A stretch of 64,000 nucleotides of DNA, from contig NZ_BMLT01000009.1 of the NCBI RefSeq assembly GCF_014645375.1, forward strand, positions 62,001-126,000, in the 5' to 3' direction. The position numbers and the translations under genes were made by a program. The notes below the pieces were generated by a model. The model was given only the letters and a program-made list of their open reading frames with translations, made no database searches and was not told where the DNA came from. Positions 9,645 through 19,382 of this stretch are shown one piece after another. The number at the start of each line of letters is the position of its first letter. Positions within the stretch are counted from its first letter, which is position 1. Source of the DNA: Marinobacterium nitratireducens. GTDB taxonomy: Bacteria > Pseudomonadota > Gammaproteobacteria > Pseudomonadales > Balneatricaceae.

Positions 9645-10746
9645 TGAAGTACTGAAAGACCAGGTGTTCGCAGCGTCGGATATGCTGCTGATGAGCGGAC
9701 AGTCACCCTCGGCCGCTCTGCTTGCGGCGCGACTGGAAGTTGGCGTCGACAAGGTCGAGCCCTGTCTGACGCTCTGGTGGCAGTCGCTGTCAGGAAGGAT
9801 CAGTTTTGCGCCGATGAGCGAGGCGCCGCTCGAGGTGCCGATGCCGGATACGCTGACCGGTGCCTTTCAGCGCATCTGGCAGCAGGCGGTCCAGGAGGCG
9901 ACCTCTGCGCTGGTGCTGGAAAAACGCCACGCCGAATACGGCGCCGAAGCCGAGCGGCGGGTCTCGGAAGATGCCCTCAAGCAATCGCACGATCATTACC
10001 TGGAGCTGGAGGCCCGCTACCGCGAGCAGGGGCTTAAGCTCGAGAAAGCCATCAACGCCACCCGTACCGCGGAGGCCGAAATCGCGCTACTGAAGAACAA
10101 TCTCAGCACGGAAGCGGCCAGGTTGGCGAAGGAAGAGGCGCGGCGCTCACAGGTGGAGCAGGAGCTGGAGCAGCTGCGCAAAACCCACGAGGACACCAAA
10201 CGCGGCTTCGATCAGCGGGTCAAGGAAGAGCAGCGCCAGAATCTCGAGGCGCTCAGCAAGGCCGATGCCGATGTGCGCTTTCATCGCAGCTCCCTCGAGA
10301 AACTGCGTGACGAATTCGGCAAGAAGGAGGCGATGTTGTCGCGGGATATCAGCGAACTGCATTCCCAGCTGGCCAAGCGTGACGCGCGGCTGGAATCCCA
10401 GAAGCTGCATGCCCAGGGGTTCGAGGAAGAGATCAAGCAGTTGCAGCAGGACGCGACGGCTCAGGCGCGGGAGCTTGCGAAGGTGAACGCCTCGCTGTTG
10501 TCGGAGCAGAACCGCGCCAAGCGTCTTGATGATCAGGTCAAGAAACTCGAGGGTGACCTCAAGCAGCAATCCCAGCGCCAGCTTGCCATGGCTGCCGAGG
10601 CAACGCGCCGCGAGAATGCGCTGCGGGTACAGTTGCAGGCGAAAGAAGAAGAGCTGTTGCGGGCCAATGCCAAGATCACCGGGCTCGAGAAGCGTCTGAT
10701 TACGCAGGACGACGAAATCAAGAGGGTCAGCGCGCGACAGATGTAG
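9637..10746 (+). CDS. KfrA-like DNA-binding coiled-coil protein
   Basis: A 369-residue protein whose first 110 or so residues resemble the KfrA N-terminal DNA-binding domain found on plasmids and next to cysB on some gammaproteobacterial chromosomes. From about residue 115 to near the end it is an almost unbroken, heptad-rich coiled coil dense in Glu, Lys, Gln and Arg. It starts inside the last eight bases of rluC, so translation is probably coupled. Plasmid KfrA binds DNA and forms extended multimers; a chromosomal role near cysB is unknown. The coiled coil is plain; the DNA-binding call rests on resemblance. Confidence 0.75.
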   Translation: MIDEVLKDQVFAASDMLLMSGQSPSAALLAARLEVGVDKVEPCLTLWWQSLSGRISFAPMSEAPLEVPMPDTLTGAFQRIWQQAVQEATSALVLEKRHAEYGAEAERRVSEDALKQSHDHYLELEARYREQGLKLEKAINATRTAEAEIALLKNNLSTEAARLAKEEARRSQVEQELEQLRKTHEDTKRGFDQRVKEEQRQNLEALSKADADVRFHRSSLEKLRDEFGKKEAMLSRDISELHSQLAKRDARLESQKLHAQGFEEEIKQLQQDATAQARELAKVNASLLSEQNRAKRLDDQVKKLEGDLKQQSQRQLAMAAEATRRENALRVQLQAKEEELLRANAKITGLEKRLITQDDEIKRVSARQM

Positions 10747-10749
10747 CGC

Positions 10750-10779
10750 TTGGGCGCTGCCCGAATCTTATTCTATACT
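10750..10779 (+). promoter_or_regulatory. Candidate cysB promoter
   Basis: TTGGGC and TATACT are separated by 18 bp, the latter about 67 bases before the cysB ATG. The AT-rich stretch that follows (TTATAAGCGCATGC and a T-run) would suit CysB autoregulation; this is inference. Confidence 0.35.
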
Positions 10780-10786
10780 GTTATAA

Positions 10787-11821
<1,035 letters not shown>

Positions 11822-11931
11822 GGAGTCTACAGTCGGACGTTTACAGTGGACGGAAGGTCGGATCGCTCAGCCTCATCAGTTCACTGTTCACTGTTCATCA
11901 TATCACTCATCACTCACCCAAGGAGTTCTCG

Positions 11932-12549
11932 ATGGAGCTGGCCTGTCTGGACCTGGAAGGCGTTCTGATACCCGAAATCTGGATCGCGTTCGCCGAAGAA
12001 ACCGGCATAGACGCGCTGAAGGCGACGACGCGCGATATTCCCGATTACGACGTGCTGATGAAACAGCGGTTGCGCATCCTCGACGAACACGGACTGACGC
12101 TGCCGCAGATTCAGGACACCATCAGCCGGCTGAGTCCGCTCGAGGGCGCCGCCGAGTTTCTCGACTGGCTGCGCGAACGTTTTCAGGTGGTGATCCTGTC
12201 CGACACCTTTTACGAATTCGCGGCGCCGCTGATGAAGCAGCTCGGGCATCCGACGCTGCTCTGCCATCGCCTCGAAAGTGACGCCAAGGGCCGGATCACC
12301 GATTACCGGTTGCGCCAGACCGATCCCAAGCGCCAGTCCGTGCGGGCCTTTCAGCTTCTCAACTACCGCGTGATTGCCGCCGGCGACTCCTACAACGACA
12401 CCACCATGCTGGCGCAGGCCGAAGCGGGCATTCTGTTCCATGCGCCGCAGAACGTGATCGAGGAATTCCCGCAGTTTCCTGCGGTGCACAACTTCCATGA
12501 CCTCAAACGCGCCTTCGTCGACGCCAGCGTACGGGAGTTGAGTCTCTGA
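11932..12549 (+). CDS. thrH: Phosphoserine phosphatase / homoserine phosphotransferase ThrH
   Basis: 205 residues, matching the Pseudomonas ThrH length, from the ATG at 11932 with AAGGAG just upstream. It is a HAD-superfamily enzyme with the variant motif I DLEGV (nucleophile D7), motif II SDTFYEF, a motif III Lys in DPKRQ and motif IV GDSYNDTTML. ThrH dephosphorylates phosphoserine and can move the phosphate to homoserine, linking serine and threonine synthesis. The gap from cysB contains a short heptamer-like stretch (GTTCACT twice). A strong terminator follows directly, ending the cysB-thrH unit. Confidence 0.95.
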   Translation: MELACLDLEGVLIPEIWIAFAEETGIDALKATTRDIPDYDVLMKQRLRILDEHGLTLPQIQDTISRLSPLEGAAEFLDWLRERFQVVILSDTFYEFAAPLMKQLGHPTLLCHRLESDAKGRITDYRLRQTDPKRQSVRAFQLLNYRVIAAGDSYNDTTMLAQAEAGILFHAPQNVIEEFPQFPAVHNFHDLKRAFVDASVRELSL

Positions 12550-12570
12550 CTCGCGCGAATGATACAAACA

Positions 12571-12607
12571 AAAAATGCCCGGTTTTTACAAAGCCGGGCA
12601 TTTTTTT
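12571..12607. terminator. Bidirectional terminator between thrH and the secreted orphan
   Basis: ATGCCCGG and CCGGGCAT pair, with an A-run before and a T-run after, so it can work on both converging units. Confidence 0.9.
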
Positions 12608-12624
12608 GAAATGACTTATCGCAT

Positions 12625-13326
12625 TTACGGGTATTGGCAGACCGGGAAGCTGGGGTCCGGATCGGTATAGATCACGATAATATTATCTCTCAGGTAGGTC
12701 GCGCAGGCCTCATGCGTGGCCTGAGAAAAAAATCTTAGCTGCGGGGTATCGAGATAGGCTTCACAGTAACCCTCGTTAATTATCTCGAGCCATTCGGTAC
12801 GCAATATCCAGCCAAGGTTGTTGGCAAGGTCCTCAAAATACACGTAGGTGTAGTCAGGATCGTCGATATAGCAATTGAGCGCCACGCCCTGAAAACCATT
12901 TGGCGCAGGCGACGTTCTGAAGTTTTCCCAATCTTCATAGCAGGGGCATGGCTCGCTTGGCGGCGGAGGGGGGATCAGCGGCGAGGGTATATAAACCGAA
13001 AGAGACAGGTCACCGCTGTCGGTCGTTATTTTCAGTACATGGGAGCCGATGCCGACGTTATCCGTGACGTCGGTTCCGAAAGAAAACACCGCCGAGGCAC
13101 TGCTCGGCGTTCCTTCCAGCGTCAGCCCTATGCCAGCAAGTGTGCCTGCTGACACAGAATTCAGGTTGCTTCCGCTGACCAGTATCAGGCTTTGGCTGGC
13201 ATTGACGACCACCGAAAAAATCTCGGATGACGGTGCCGCCGGCGGTTTGACGGGTTTTGCGGCAAACGTCTGTGGAGCCGTTAGGATAAAGAACGTGATA
13301 ATTATGTAGAGCCATTTGCCTGACAT
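12625..13326 (-). CDS. Secreted protein with probable IPT/TIG-like domain, function unknown
   Basis: A 233-residue exported protein of unknown function. The ATG at 13326 follows GAGGGA. A signal peptide (MSGKWLYIIITFFILTAP..TFAA) precedes a Pro-rich spacer, then a beta-rich part (about 35-110; SGSNLNSVSAGTLAGIGLTL, GSHVLKITTDSGDLSL) that reads like an IPT/TIG immunoglobulin-like fold. After a second Pro run comes a C-terminal region with about six Cys residues, probably disulfide-bonded. Base composition is visibly more AT-rich than the neighbours, which suggests acquisition by transfer. It converges on thrH and stands apart from pabB, so context gives no role. Confidence 0.7.
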   Translation of the reverse strand: MSGKWLYIIITFFILTAPQTFAAKPVKPPAAPSSEIFSVVVNASQSLILVSGSNLNSVSAGTLAGIGLTLEGTPSSASAVFSFGTDVTDNVGIGSHVLKITTDSGDLSLSVYIPSPLIPPPPPSEPCPCYEDWENFRTSPAPNGFQGVALNCYIDDPDYTYVYFEDLANNLGWILRTEWLEIINEGYCEAYLDTPQLRFFSQATHEACATYLRDNIIVIYTDPDPSFPVCQYP

Positions 13327-13490
13327 AACGTATCCCTCTTTTCTGGATTAATCTCGGAGAGATTTTCCAGCTAAGTATAGGCGCAATTATGGAAGTGCCG
13401 ATTCCGGTTGGCTAAAGGCTATTGTCGCAGGATTCAATTGTCCTGGAAGCGGGGTGGGCAAACCTGTCGTGCGCCTGATTTGCCCGGCGT

Positions 13491-13588
13491 TTAGGAACCT
13501 GCGAATTAGTCCCATTTGGTCTCTGCGGGGCCTGACGCGTGCAGCTGCAAGCCAGAGCCTCATTGGGACTTGTTCGCAGGTTCCTTAA
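13491..13588. repeat. Near-perfect palindromic repeat overlapping the pabB stop codon
   Basis: A roughly 98-bp inverted repeat: the arms begin AGGAACCTGCGAA and end TTCGCAGGTTCCT, with matching inner blocks AGTCCCA / TGGGACT. The right arm contains the complement of the pabB stop codon. Its right half recurs, diverged, at about 15108-15149 on the other side of pabB. Confidence 0.8.
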
Positions 13589-14985
13589 GGGCAGGTCGCC
13601 TCGAGCGTCTTCAGCAGATTGTTGACCTTGCTGTAGGTCTCCTCGTACTCCTGCTCGGTGACCGAGTCGGCAACGATGCCGCCGCCGGCCCAGCAGAAGA
13701 TCCGATCCTGCTCGCACAGCAGGGTGCGGATGGTGATGCTGGTGTCCATGCGACCACACAGGCTGATGTAGCCGATGGAGCCGCAGTAGATGTTGCGGCG
13801 CTGGGGTTCGAGTTCGTCGATGATTTCCATGGCGCGGATTTTCGGCGCGCCGGTGATGGAGCCGCCGGGGAAACAGTGGGCCAGCAGGTCCAGCGGCTGC
13901 CGGTCGCCGGCGAGGGTTCCGGTGACGGTGGTCACCAGGTGGTGCACGTTGGCGTAGCTTTCCACCGCAAACAGTCGGGGGACCCGGACGCTGCCGAAGC
14001 TGCAGACCTTGCCGAGGTCGTTGCGCAGCAGGTCCACGATCATCAGGTTCTCCGCGCGGTCCTTGAGCGACTTCTTCAGCTCCTGTTTCAGACGTTTGTC
14101 CTGCGCGGGGTCGGCGCTGCGCGGCCGTGTGCCCTTGATCGGCTTGGTGGTGACCTGGCCGTCATTGCAGCCGAGAAACTGTTCCGGTGACAATGACAAC
14201 ACCGTGCCGTCATCGTTTTCCAGGTACGCCGAGTAGGGGGTCGGCGCGGCAGCGCGCAGACGGCGATAGGCCTGCCAGGGATCGCCGTCGAAGCGCGAAC
14301 TGAAGCGCTGGGTGAAGTTGACCTGGTAGCAGTCGCCGGCGTGGATGTAGTCGTCGATGCGCGCCAGCGCATCATTGTACTGTTCCCGGCTCAGATCGTT
14401 GGCGAAAGGCGCCTGCAGCCTGAACGGCTGCGCCGGCTCGGGGGAGGCGGTCGTCAGGCGTTCGTCGAGCTGTGCCAGCAATTGCGCCGAGGTGCCCGGC
14501 AGTGCGACAAGCTCCGCCCGGCGCTGCTGGTGGTCGACTATGATGGCCCAGGCGTAAAAGCCCACCCGCATTTCCGGGAAGTCGATATCGTCCGCCGCCC
14601 GGGCCGGCAGCTGCTCGAGCGCGCGACCGAGATCGTAGCCGAAGTGGCCGATCAGGCCACCGCTGAAGGGGAGGTCCGGCCGGGGAGGCTGTGCAGGATA
14701 CTCTGCCAGCAGCCGCTTGAGCGCATCGAACGGTGACTCTTCGAGAAGTGTTCGGCTGCCGTCGCGCTCGAGGCTGAGCGTGCCGCGATCATAGCGGACA
14801 ATGAATTCGGGGGCAGCGGCGAGGATGTCGTAGCGGCCGTAGCGGCTGAGCGGCCGGCCGCTGTCGAGCCAGACGGCATTGCCCAGCGAGCGGATGCGCT
14901 CGAAGTAGTGGCTGTTGTCTTCGCGATAGTCGAGGGCTGTGCGGCTTATCAAGGGTAGGGGCCTGCCATCGTTGAAAAGGCGCAA
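13585..14985 (-). CDS. pabB: Aminodeoxychorismate synthase component I PabB
   Basis: A 466-residue chorismate-binding enzyme that, with the PabA glutaminase, makes 4-amino-4-deoxychorismate for folate. The Lys of PIKGTRPR is typical of PabB rather than TrpE, and HCFPGGSITGAPKIRAMEII and the C-terminal GGGIVADSVTEQEYEE box are the chorismate-site signatures. The only upstream start in frame is TTG at 14985 with a weak ribosome site; the nearby ATG is out of frame, so the exact N-terminus is uncertain. The C-terminus ends inside a palindromic repeat, and no pabA lies in the window. It follows the thrH-pabB order of Pseudomonas, with an orphan gene inserted between. Confidence 0.92.
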   Translation of the reverse strand: MRLFNDGRPLPLISRTALDYREDNSHYFERIRSLGNAVWLDSGRPLSRYGRYDILAAAPEFIVRYDRGTLSLERDGSRTLLEESPFDALKRLLAEYPAQPPRPDLPFSGGLIGHFGYDLGRALEQLPARAADDIDFPEMRVGFYAWAIIVDHQQRRAELVALPGTSAQLLAQLDERLTTASPEPAQPFRLQAPFANDLSREQYNDALARIDDYIHAGDCYQVNFTQRFSSRFDGDPWQAYRRLRAAAPTPYSAYLENDDGTVLSLSPEQFLGCNDGQVTTKPIKGTRPRSADPAQDKRLKQELKKSLKDRAENLMIVDLLRNDLGKVCSFGSVRVPRLFAVESYANVHHLVTTVTGTLAGDRQPLDLLAHCFPGGSITGAPKIRAMEIIDELEPQRRNIYCGSIGYISLCGRMDTSITIRTLLCEQDRIFCWAGGGIVADSVTEQEYEETYSKVNNLLKTLEATCP

Positions 14986-15107
14986 TTCTAACCGCCAGCG
15001 TTGGCTAATGCACGCAAAGAGGATCGTCCAGCCAGGTCGATAACGACAGCACCGGCAGCCGGTGGCGTTGCGGCTCCGGCCATCCTGCGGTACACCCCGG
15101 CTTGCGC

Positions 15108-15149
15108 TGAAAGCCAGAGACTCATTGGGATTTATTCATAGGTTCCCTA
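15108..15149. repeat. Diverged half copy of the pabB-flanking palindrome
   Basis: AAGCCAGAGACTCATTGGG and AGGTTCCCTAA here resemble AAGCCAGAGCCTCATTGGG and AGGTTCCTTAA at about 13549-13588. Only one arm is kept. Confidence 0.6.
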
Positions 15150-15164
15150 ATATATTGCCTTCAA

Positions 15165-15194
15165 TTGTCGACAGTTGTCGGATTGTCGACAATA
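15165..15194. promoter_or_regulatory. Tandem operators of the propionate GntR regulator
   Basis: ATTGTCGACAGT (15165-15176) and the perfect palindrome ATTGTCGACAAT (15183-15194), 18 bp apart centre to centre, lie just upstream of the alpha/beta hydrolase. The same 12-mer recurs before the GntR-prp operon, so the regulator made next door is the likely ligand. Confidence 0.7.
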
Positions 15195-15228
15195 TTGATG
15201 TCTTTACCCAATTCCTGCAGGAAGGATC

Positions 15229-16101
15229 ATGCACCACCCGTTCAAGGTCGAAACCCGCCGGCTCGATCTGCCGGATCAACACCTGGTTTATCGTCTCTAT
15301 CGCAACCCCGATATTGCCGGCGGCCGCCGGCTGGTATTGCTGCACGGTGCCGGCGTCGCCGGTGTCGACACCTGGCATGCCCTGATCGCGAGTCTCGATC
15401 AGTGGAGTGAAATCCTGGTCCCGGATCAGCGCGGCATGGGCGATACCCGCTCTCCCGACGCGGCCGAGCATCCCTTCGATATCGCGGAGCTGGTCGCCGA
15501 TTTCGCCGCCTTGCTGAACCATCTGGGCTGGCGGCAGTTCGACCTTGGCGGTTATTCCCTGGGCGGGCTGGTGGCGATGCGGTTCAAGGAGCAGCAGCCC
15601 GAGCGGGTCGGCAAGCAGTTCCTGCTGGAGTCGGCGGTGCTGGACCGGCCTGACTGGCTCGGCACGGTGGAGCAGCGCCAGCGCTACTCGCATGCCGCAG
15701 AGCACCTGAGGGGAGAGGATGCAGAGCGCGGAATCTACCAGTTCCTCGATGCCATATCGCCGGGGCGCAATATCAAGCCCGAATCGGAGCGGCTGATGGT
15801 CGCACGGCTGGCGCAGCGGGCGCAGGGCTTTGCCAATGCGCTGGATGCGGTTACGCGGGCGATCGACGGGCTCGATCGCGAAGCCCTGGTTGCGGCGCAG
15901 GGAGATGTCAGCAGCTTTATCGGCGGTCGCAGCGTGGAGCCGATGCATCAGTATCATCGCGCCCTGGCCGAGCGTCTGCCCAACTGGCACTACTTCCTGG
16001 TAGCGGGCACCGATCACTCGCTGCCGTTTCAAAAGCCGCGTCAGATCGGCCGGATTATGAACGCCGAGCTGCAGCGTTATCTCGACGCCGCGGGCAGCTA
16101 G
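15229..16101 (+). CDS. Alpha/beta-fold hydrolase in the propionate regulon
   Basis: A 290-residue cytosolic hydrolase. LLHGAG (about 36-41) supplies the oxyanion hole, GYSLGG is the nucleophile elbow with the catalytic Ser, and a late His in GTDHSLPF completes the triad. The ATG at 15229 has GGAAGG upstream. It is a single-gene unit, with about 180 bases to the GntR gene, but both promoters carry the same ATTGTCGACA-type palindrome, so it is probably controlled with the propionate genes. A role in releasing an acyl group, for example from a propionyl ester or thioester, is possible but is inference; the substrate cannot be read. Confidence 0.82.
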   Translation: MHHPFKVETRRLDLPDQHLVYRLYRNPDIAGGRRLVLLHGAGVAGVDTWHALIASLDQWSEILVPDQRGMGDTRSPDAAEHPFDIAELVADFAALLNHLGWRQFDLGGYSLGGLVAMRFKEQQPERVGKQFLLESAVLDRPDWLGTVEQRQRYSHAAEHLRGEDAERGIYQFLDAISPGRNIKPESERLMVARLAQRAQGFANALDAVTRAIDGLDREALVAAQGDVSSFIGGRSVEPMHQYHRALAERLPNWHYFLVAGTDHSLPFQKPRQIGRIMNAELQRYLDAAGS

Positions 16102-16245
16102 CCTTTTTATACCGTTATCACAATGCCGCTGATACGGTAACCTGGAGTGCCATCCGATCTTCGACATTTGTCGAGTGTAGACACTTTTTCAACTAATCTC
16201 TGTTGACGGCCGTTTTTTGCAGAGTTAAGGTGTCGATAATTAAAG

Positions 16246-16257
16246 ATTGTCGACAGT
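16246..16257. promoter_or_regulatory. GntR operator before the prp operon
   Basis: ATTGTCGACAGT, identical to the first site before the hydrolase, lies 22 bases upstream of the regulator's own ATG. Looser relatives (TTCGACATTTGTCGA near 16160, GTGTCGATAAT near 16230) may be extra sites. Autoregulation is implied. Confidence 0.65.
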
Positions 16258-16278
16258 CTGCAATCGGCCGAGTCCAAA

Positions 16279-16992
16279 ATGAACGATAAAACCATAGTCA
16301 GAGCTTTGCAGATGGAAACCCGAACCCTGGCGGATCGTGTGTGCGAGGAAATCGTCACCGCGATCGTGAAAGGCGAACTGCCGCCGGGGCACAAAATCAG
16401 CGAACCGGAGCTGGCGCGAACCTACGGCATCAGCCGGGGGCCTCTGCGTGAGGCGATCCGCCGTCTGGAAGCGCTGCGTCTGATCGAGCGCAAGCCCCAC
16501 ATCGGCGCCCGGGTGGTCAAGCTGACGGCGGCGGAGCTGGTCGAGATCTATCGCGTTCGCGAAGCGCTCGAAGGCATGGCCTGCCGGCTGGCGGCCGAGT
16601 CCATGACCGACGAGGAGATCGCTCAGCTGAGGGCTCTGCTCGACGAGCACGAGCAGAGTGTCGAGGAGCTCGAGGGACGCGCCTATTTTCAGAAGGAGGG
16701 CGATCTGGACTTTCATTTCCGGATTGTCCAGGGCAGCAAGAATGCCAAGCTGCTGGAAATTCTCGGCAGCGACCTCTATCACCTGGTACGGATGTACCGC
16801 TATCAGTTCAGCGTTTCCAGTTCGAGACCGAAGCGGGCGCTGAAGGAGCACCGCCAGATTATCGACGCCATCGATGCCCGGGATCCGGAGCTGGCGGAGA
16901 TGCTTATGCGCCGGCATATCAGTGCCGCGCGTCGCAATATAGAAGGCAAACTGGAAAACCTGAACCAGACCCTGGGAGAAAAACATGGCTGA
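16279..16992 (+). CDS. GntR-family regulator (FadR/FCD type) of the prp operon
   Basis: 237 residues. The N-terminal winged helix-turn-helix (about 12-75; [34 protein letters not shown]) is followed by an all-helical FCD ligand domain with the conserved Arg in YRVREALEG and metal-site His residues ([16 protein letters not shown]). The ligand is probably a methylcitrate-cycle intermediate such as 2-methylcitrate or methylisocitrate; this is inference from the operon. The last eight bases overlap prpB, so the regulator and enzymes are co-transcribed. A GntR gene at the head of prpBC-acnD-prpF occurs in Pseudomonas and relatives, in contrast to the sigma-54 PrpR of enterics. Confidence 0.92.
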   Translation: MNDKTIVRALQMETRTLADRVCEEIVTAIVKGELPPGHKISEPELARTYGISRGPLREAIRRLEALRLIERKPHIGARVVKLTAAELVEIYRVREALEGMACRLAAESMTDEEIAQLRALLDEHEQSVEELEGRAYFQKEGDLDFHFRIVQGSKNAKLLEILGSDLYHLVRMYRYQFSVSSSRPKRALKEHRQIIDAIDARDPELAEMLMRRHISAARRNIEGKLENLNQTLGEKHG

Positions 16993-17878
16993 GAAACTGA
17001 CCGCCGGCGGGCGTTTTCGCAAGGCGCTGGCTGAAAACAACCCGCTGCAGATCGTGGGTACCGTGAACGCCTATCACGCGATGATGGCGACCCGGGTCGG
17101 CCATCAGGCCATCTACCTGTCTGGCGGCGGTGTCGCCAACGCTTCCTACGGGCTGCCCGATCTCGGCATGACCTCGATGAACGATGTGCTCGAGGACGTG
17201 CGCCGCATTTCCAGCGCGGTCGACACGCCGTTGCTGGTCGATATCGACACCGGCTGGGGCGGCGCCTTCAATATCGCCCGCACCGTCAAGGAGATGATCA
17301 AGGGCGGCGCTGCGGCGGTGCACCTGGAGGATCAGGTTGCGCAGAAGCGCTGCGGGCACCGTCCGAACAAGGAAATCGTCTCTCTGGAAGAGATGGTCGA
17401 CCGCGTCAAGGCGGCCGCGGACGCCAAGACCGATGACGACTTCTTCATCATCGCCCGCACCGATGCCTTCCAGCAGGAAGGCCTGAACGCTGCTGTCGAG
17501 CGGGCCCAGGCCTGCCTGGAGGCCGGTGCCGACGGTATCTTCGCCGAAGCGGTGCATACCCTGGATGACTACCGCGCCTTCTCCGACGGTATCGGCGGCG
17601 CCCACCTGCTCGCCAATATCACCGAGTTCGGCGCCACGCCGCTGTTCAACAGGCAGGAGCTGGCCGAGCACGGCGCCACCATGGTGCTCTACCCGCTGTC
17701 GGCGTTCCGCGCCGCCAACAAGGCCGCGCTCAACGTGTTCGAGCACATTCTGGCCGACGGCGACCAGAAGGCCGTTGTCGACAGCATGCAGACCCGGATG
17801 GAACTGTACGATTTTCTCAACTATCACGACTTCGAGCAGAAGCTCGATGCACTGTTCGCGCAGGGCAAGAATAAATAA
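16985..17878 (+). CDS. prpB: 2-Methylisocitrate lyase PrpB
   Basis: A 297-residue member of the isocitrate lyase/PEP mutase superfamily. It splits 2-methylisocitrate into pyruvate and succinate, the last step of propionate oxidation. [12 protein letters not shown] carries the magnesium ligands and KRCGH (121-125) holds the catalytic C123, the signature that separates lyases from the mutases. The start overlaps the regulator gene by eight bases. After the stop there is a 187-base gap with a hairpin before prpC. Confidence 0.97.
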   Translation: MAEKLTAGGRFRKALAENNPLQIVGTVNAYHAMMATRVGHQAIYLSGGGVANASYGLPDLGMTSMNDVLEDVRRISSAVDTPLLVDIDTGWGGAFNIARTVKEMIKGGAAAVHLEDQVAQKRCGHRPNKEIVSLEEMVDRVKAAADAKTDDDFFIIARTDAFQQEGLNAAVERAQACLEAGADGIFAEAVHTLDDYRAFSDGIGGAHLLANITEFGATPLFNRQELAEHGATMVLYPLSAFRAANKAALNVFEHILADGDQKAVVDSMQTRMELYDFLNYHDFEQKLDALFAQGKNK

Positions 17879-17924
17879 CAGCCAGTAAAAGCGTGAAGTT
17901 AACAGTGATAAGCGCAAAGCCCGA

Positions 17925-17988
17925 CAGGGTGTTGAAAAACGTTTTTGACGCAGCATTCGCCAACGCAGATAGATTTTCAACAGCCTGC
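17925..17988. repeat. REP-like palindrome between prpB and prpC
   Basis: CAGGGTGTTGAAAA near 17925 pairs with TTTTCAACAGCCTG near 17974-17987 around an inner AAAAACGTTTTT. The form is that of a dispersed REP-like stem-loop, and it may influence mRNA stability inside the operon. Confidence 0.55.
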
Positions 17989-18065
17989 TAAGGCTGGACG
18001 CTTCCAATAAAAGAACGGCAAACGGCTGGCCGAAAGGCCGGCCCCGAATAAAAAGGAGAGACAGG

Positions 18066-19199
18066 ATGGCTGAAGCTAAGCAACTCGGCGGCGCGGGTCT
18101 CCGCGGCCAGTCTGCCGGCGAAACCGCACTCTGCACCGTGGGCAAGTCCGGTGCCGGCCTCACCTATCGCGGCTATGACATTGCGGAACTGGCCGACAAG
18201 GCTCAGTTCGAGGAGGTCGCCTACCTGCTGCTGTACGGCAAGCTGCCCAACCGCGGCGAGCTGGATACCTACATTGCCCGCCTCAAATCCATGCGCAGCC
18301 TGCCGCAGGCGCTGAAAACCGTTCTCGAGCAGATCCCGGCCGATGCTCACCCGATGGATGTGATGCGCACCGGGTGCTCGATGCTCGGCAACCTCGAAAC
18401 CGAACACGATTTTTCCGAGCAGCATGACAAGATCGACCGCATGCTGGCGGTGTTCCCGTCGATCATCTGCTACTGGTACCGCTATAGCCACGACGGCGTG
18501 CGCATCGATACCGAAGCTCAGGACGTCGATTCGATCGGCGGCCACTTCCTGGCGCTGCTGCACGGCAAGAAGCCGAGCGAGCTGCACGAGCGCGTGATGA
18601 ACGTCTCGCTGATCCTCTACGCCGAGCACGAATTCAACGCCTCGACCTTTGCCGCCCGCGTCTGTGCGTCGACGCTGTCCGACATCCACTCGGCGGTCAC
18701 GGGTGCCATCGGCACCCTGCGGGGCCCGTTGCACGGCGGCGCCAACGAGGCGGCGATGGAAATGATCGAGAACTGGAAGAGCGCCGACGAGGCCGAGCGG
18801 GAAATCCTCGGCATGCTCGAGCGCAAGGAAAAGATCATGGGCTTCGGGCACGCGATCTACCGCGAATCGGACCCGCGCAACGCCCTGATCAAGAAATGGT
18901 CGAAGCAGCTGGCCGAAGAGGTCGGCGACAAGGTGCTGTACCCGGTATCGGAGCGCGTCGAAGCGGTGATGTGGCGCGAGAAGAAGCTGTTCTGCAACGC
19001 CGACTTCTTCCACGCCTCGGCCTACCATTTCATGGGCATTCCGACCAAGCTGTTCACGCCGATCTTCGTCTGTTCCCGTGTCAGCGGCTGGACCGCGCAT
19101 ATCATGGAGCAGCGGGCCAACAACCGCATCATCCGCCCGAGCGCCGACTACACCGGTCCCGAGCATGCGCAGTGGATCCCGATCGAGCAGCGTCCGTAA
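18066..19199 (+). CDS. prpC: 2-Methylcitrate synthase PrpC
   Basis: 377 residues, in the length range of the short citrate-synthase class. It condenses propionyl-CoA with oxaloacetate to 2-methylcitrate and usually accepts acetyl-CoA weakly. The active-site His residues are in GPLHGGANEAAM and GFGHAIYRESDPRN, and the catalytic Asp lies near the C-terminus. AAAGGAGAGACAGG precedes the ATG. The opening GGAGLRGQSAGETALCTVG is typical of PrpC rather than GltA, and the neighbours confirm this. Confidence 0.96.
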   Translation: MAEAKQLGGAGLRGQSAGETALCTVGKSGAGLTYRGYDIAELADKAQFEEVAYLLLYGKLPNRGELDTYIARLKSMRSLPQALKTVLEQIPADAHPMDVMRTGCSMLGNLETEHDFSEQHDKIDRMLAVFPSIICYWYRYSHDGVRIDTEAQDVDSIGGHFLALLHGKKPSELHERVMNVSLILYAEHEFNASTFAARVCASTLSDIHSAVTGAIGTLRGPLHGGANEAAMEMIENWKSADEAEREILGMLERKEKIMGFGHAIYRESDPRNALIKKWSKQLAEEVGDKVLYPVSERVEAVMWREKKLFCNADFFHASAYHFMGIPTKLFTPIFVCSRVSGWTAHIMEQRANNRIIRPSADYTGPEHAQWIPIEQRP

Positions 19200-19214
19200 T
19201 GCCAGGAGCCTCCC

Positions 19215-19258
19215 GGGCTTAACCCGTCGTCTTGCTCTCACGACGATCGGGTAAGCCC
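19215..19258. other. Long hairpin between prpC and acnD
   Basis: GGGCTTAACCCGTCGTC pairs with GACGATCGGGTAAGCCC apart from small bulges, around a 10-base loop. There is no T-run, so it is more likely an mRNA-stabilising or processing element than a terminator. Confidence 0.6.
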
Positions 19259-19382
19259 GACAGACTCCCCACGGCGACCGCTCGAAGTCGCCGCTATTGA
19301 CGCGATCACCGAAGGGGAATGCGAGTGCAAGATACCCGGCCTGCGTCCCCGTAACTGAACCCAATCGATGGATTCCGGCACT

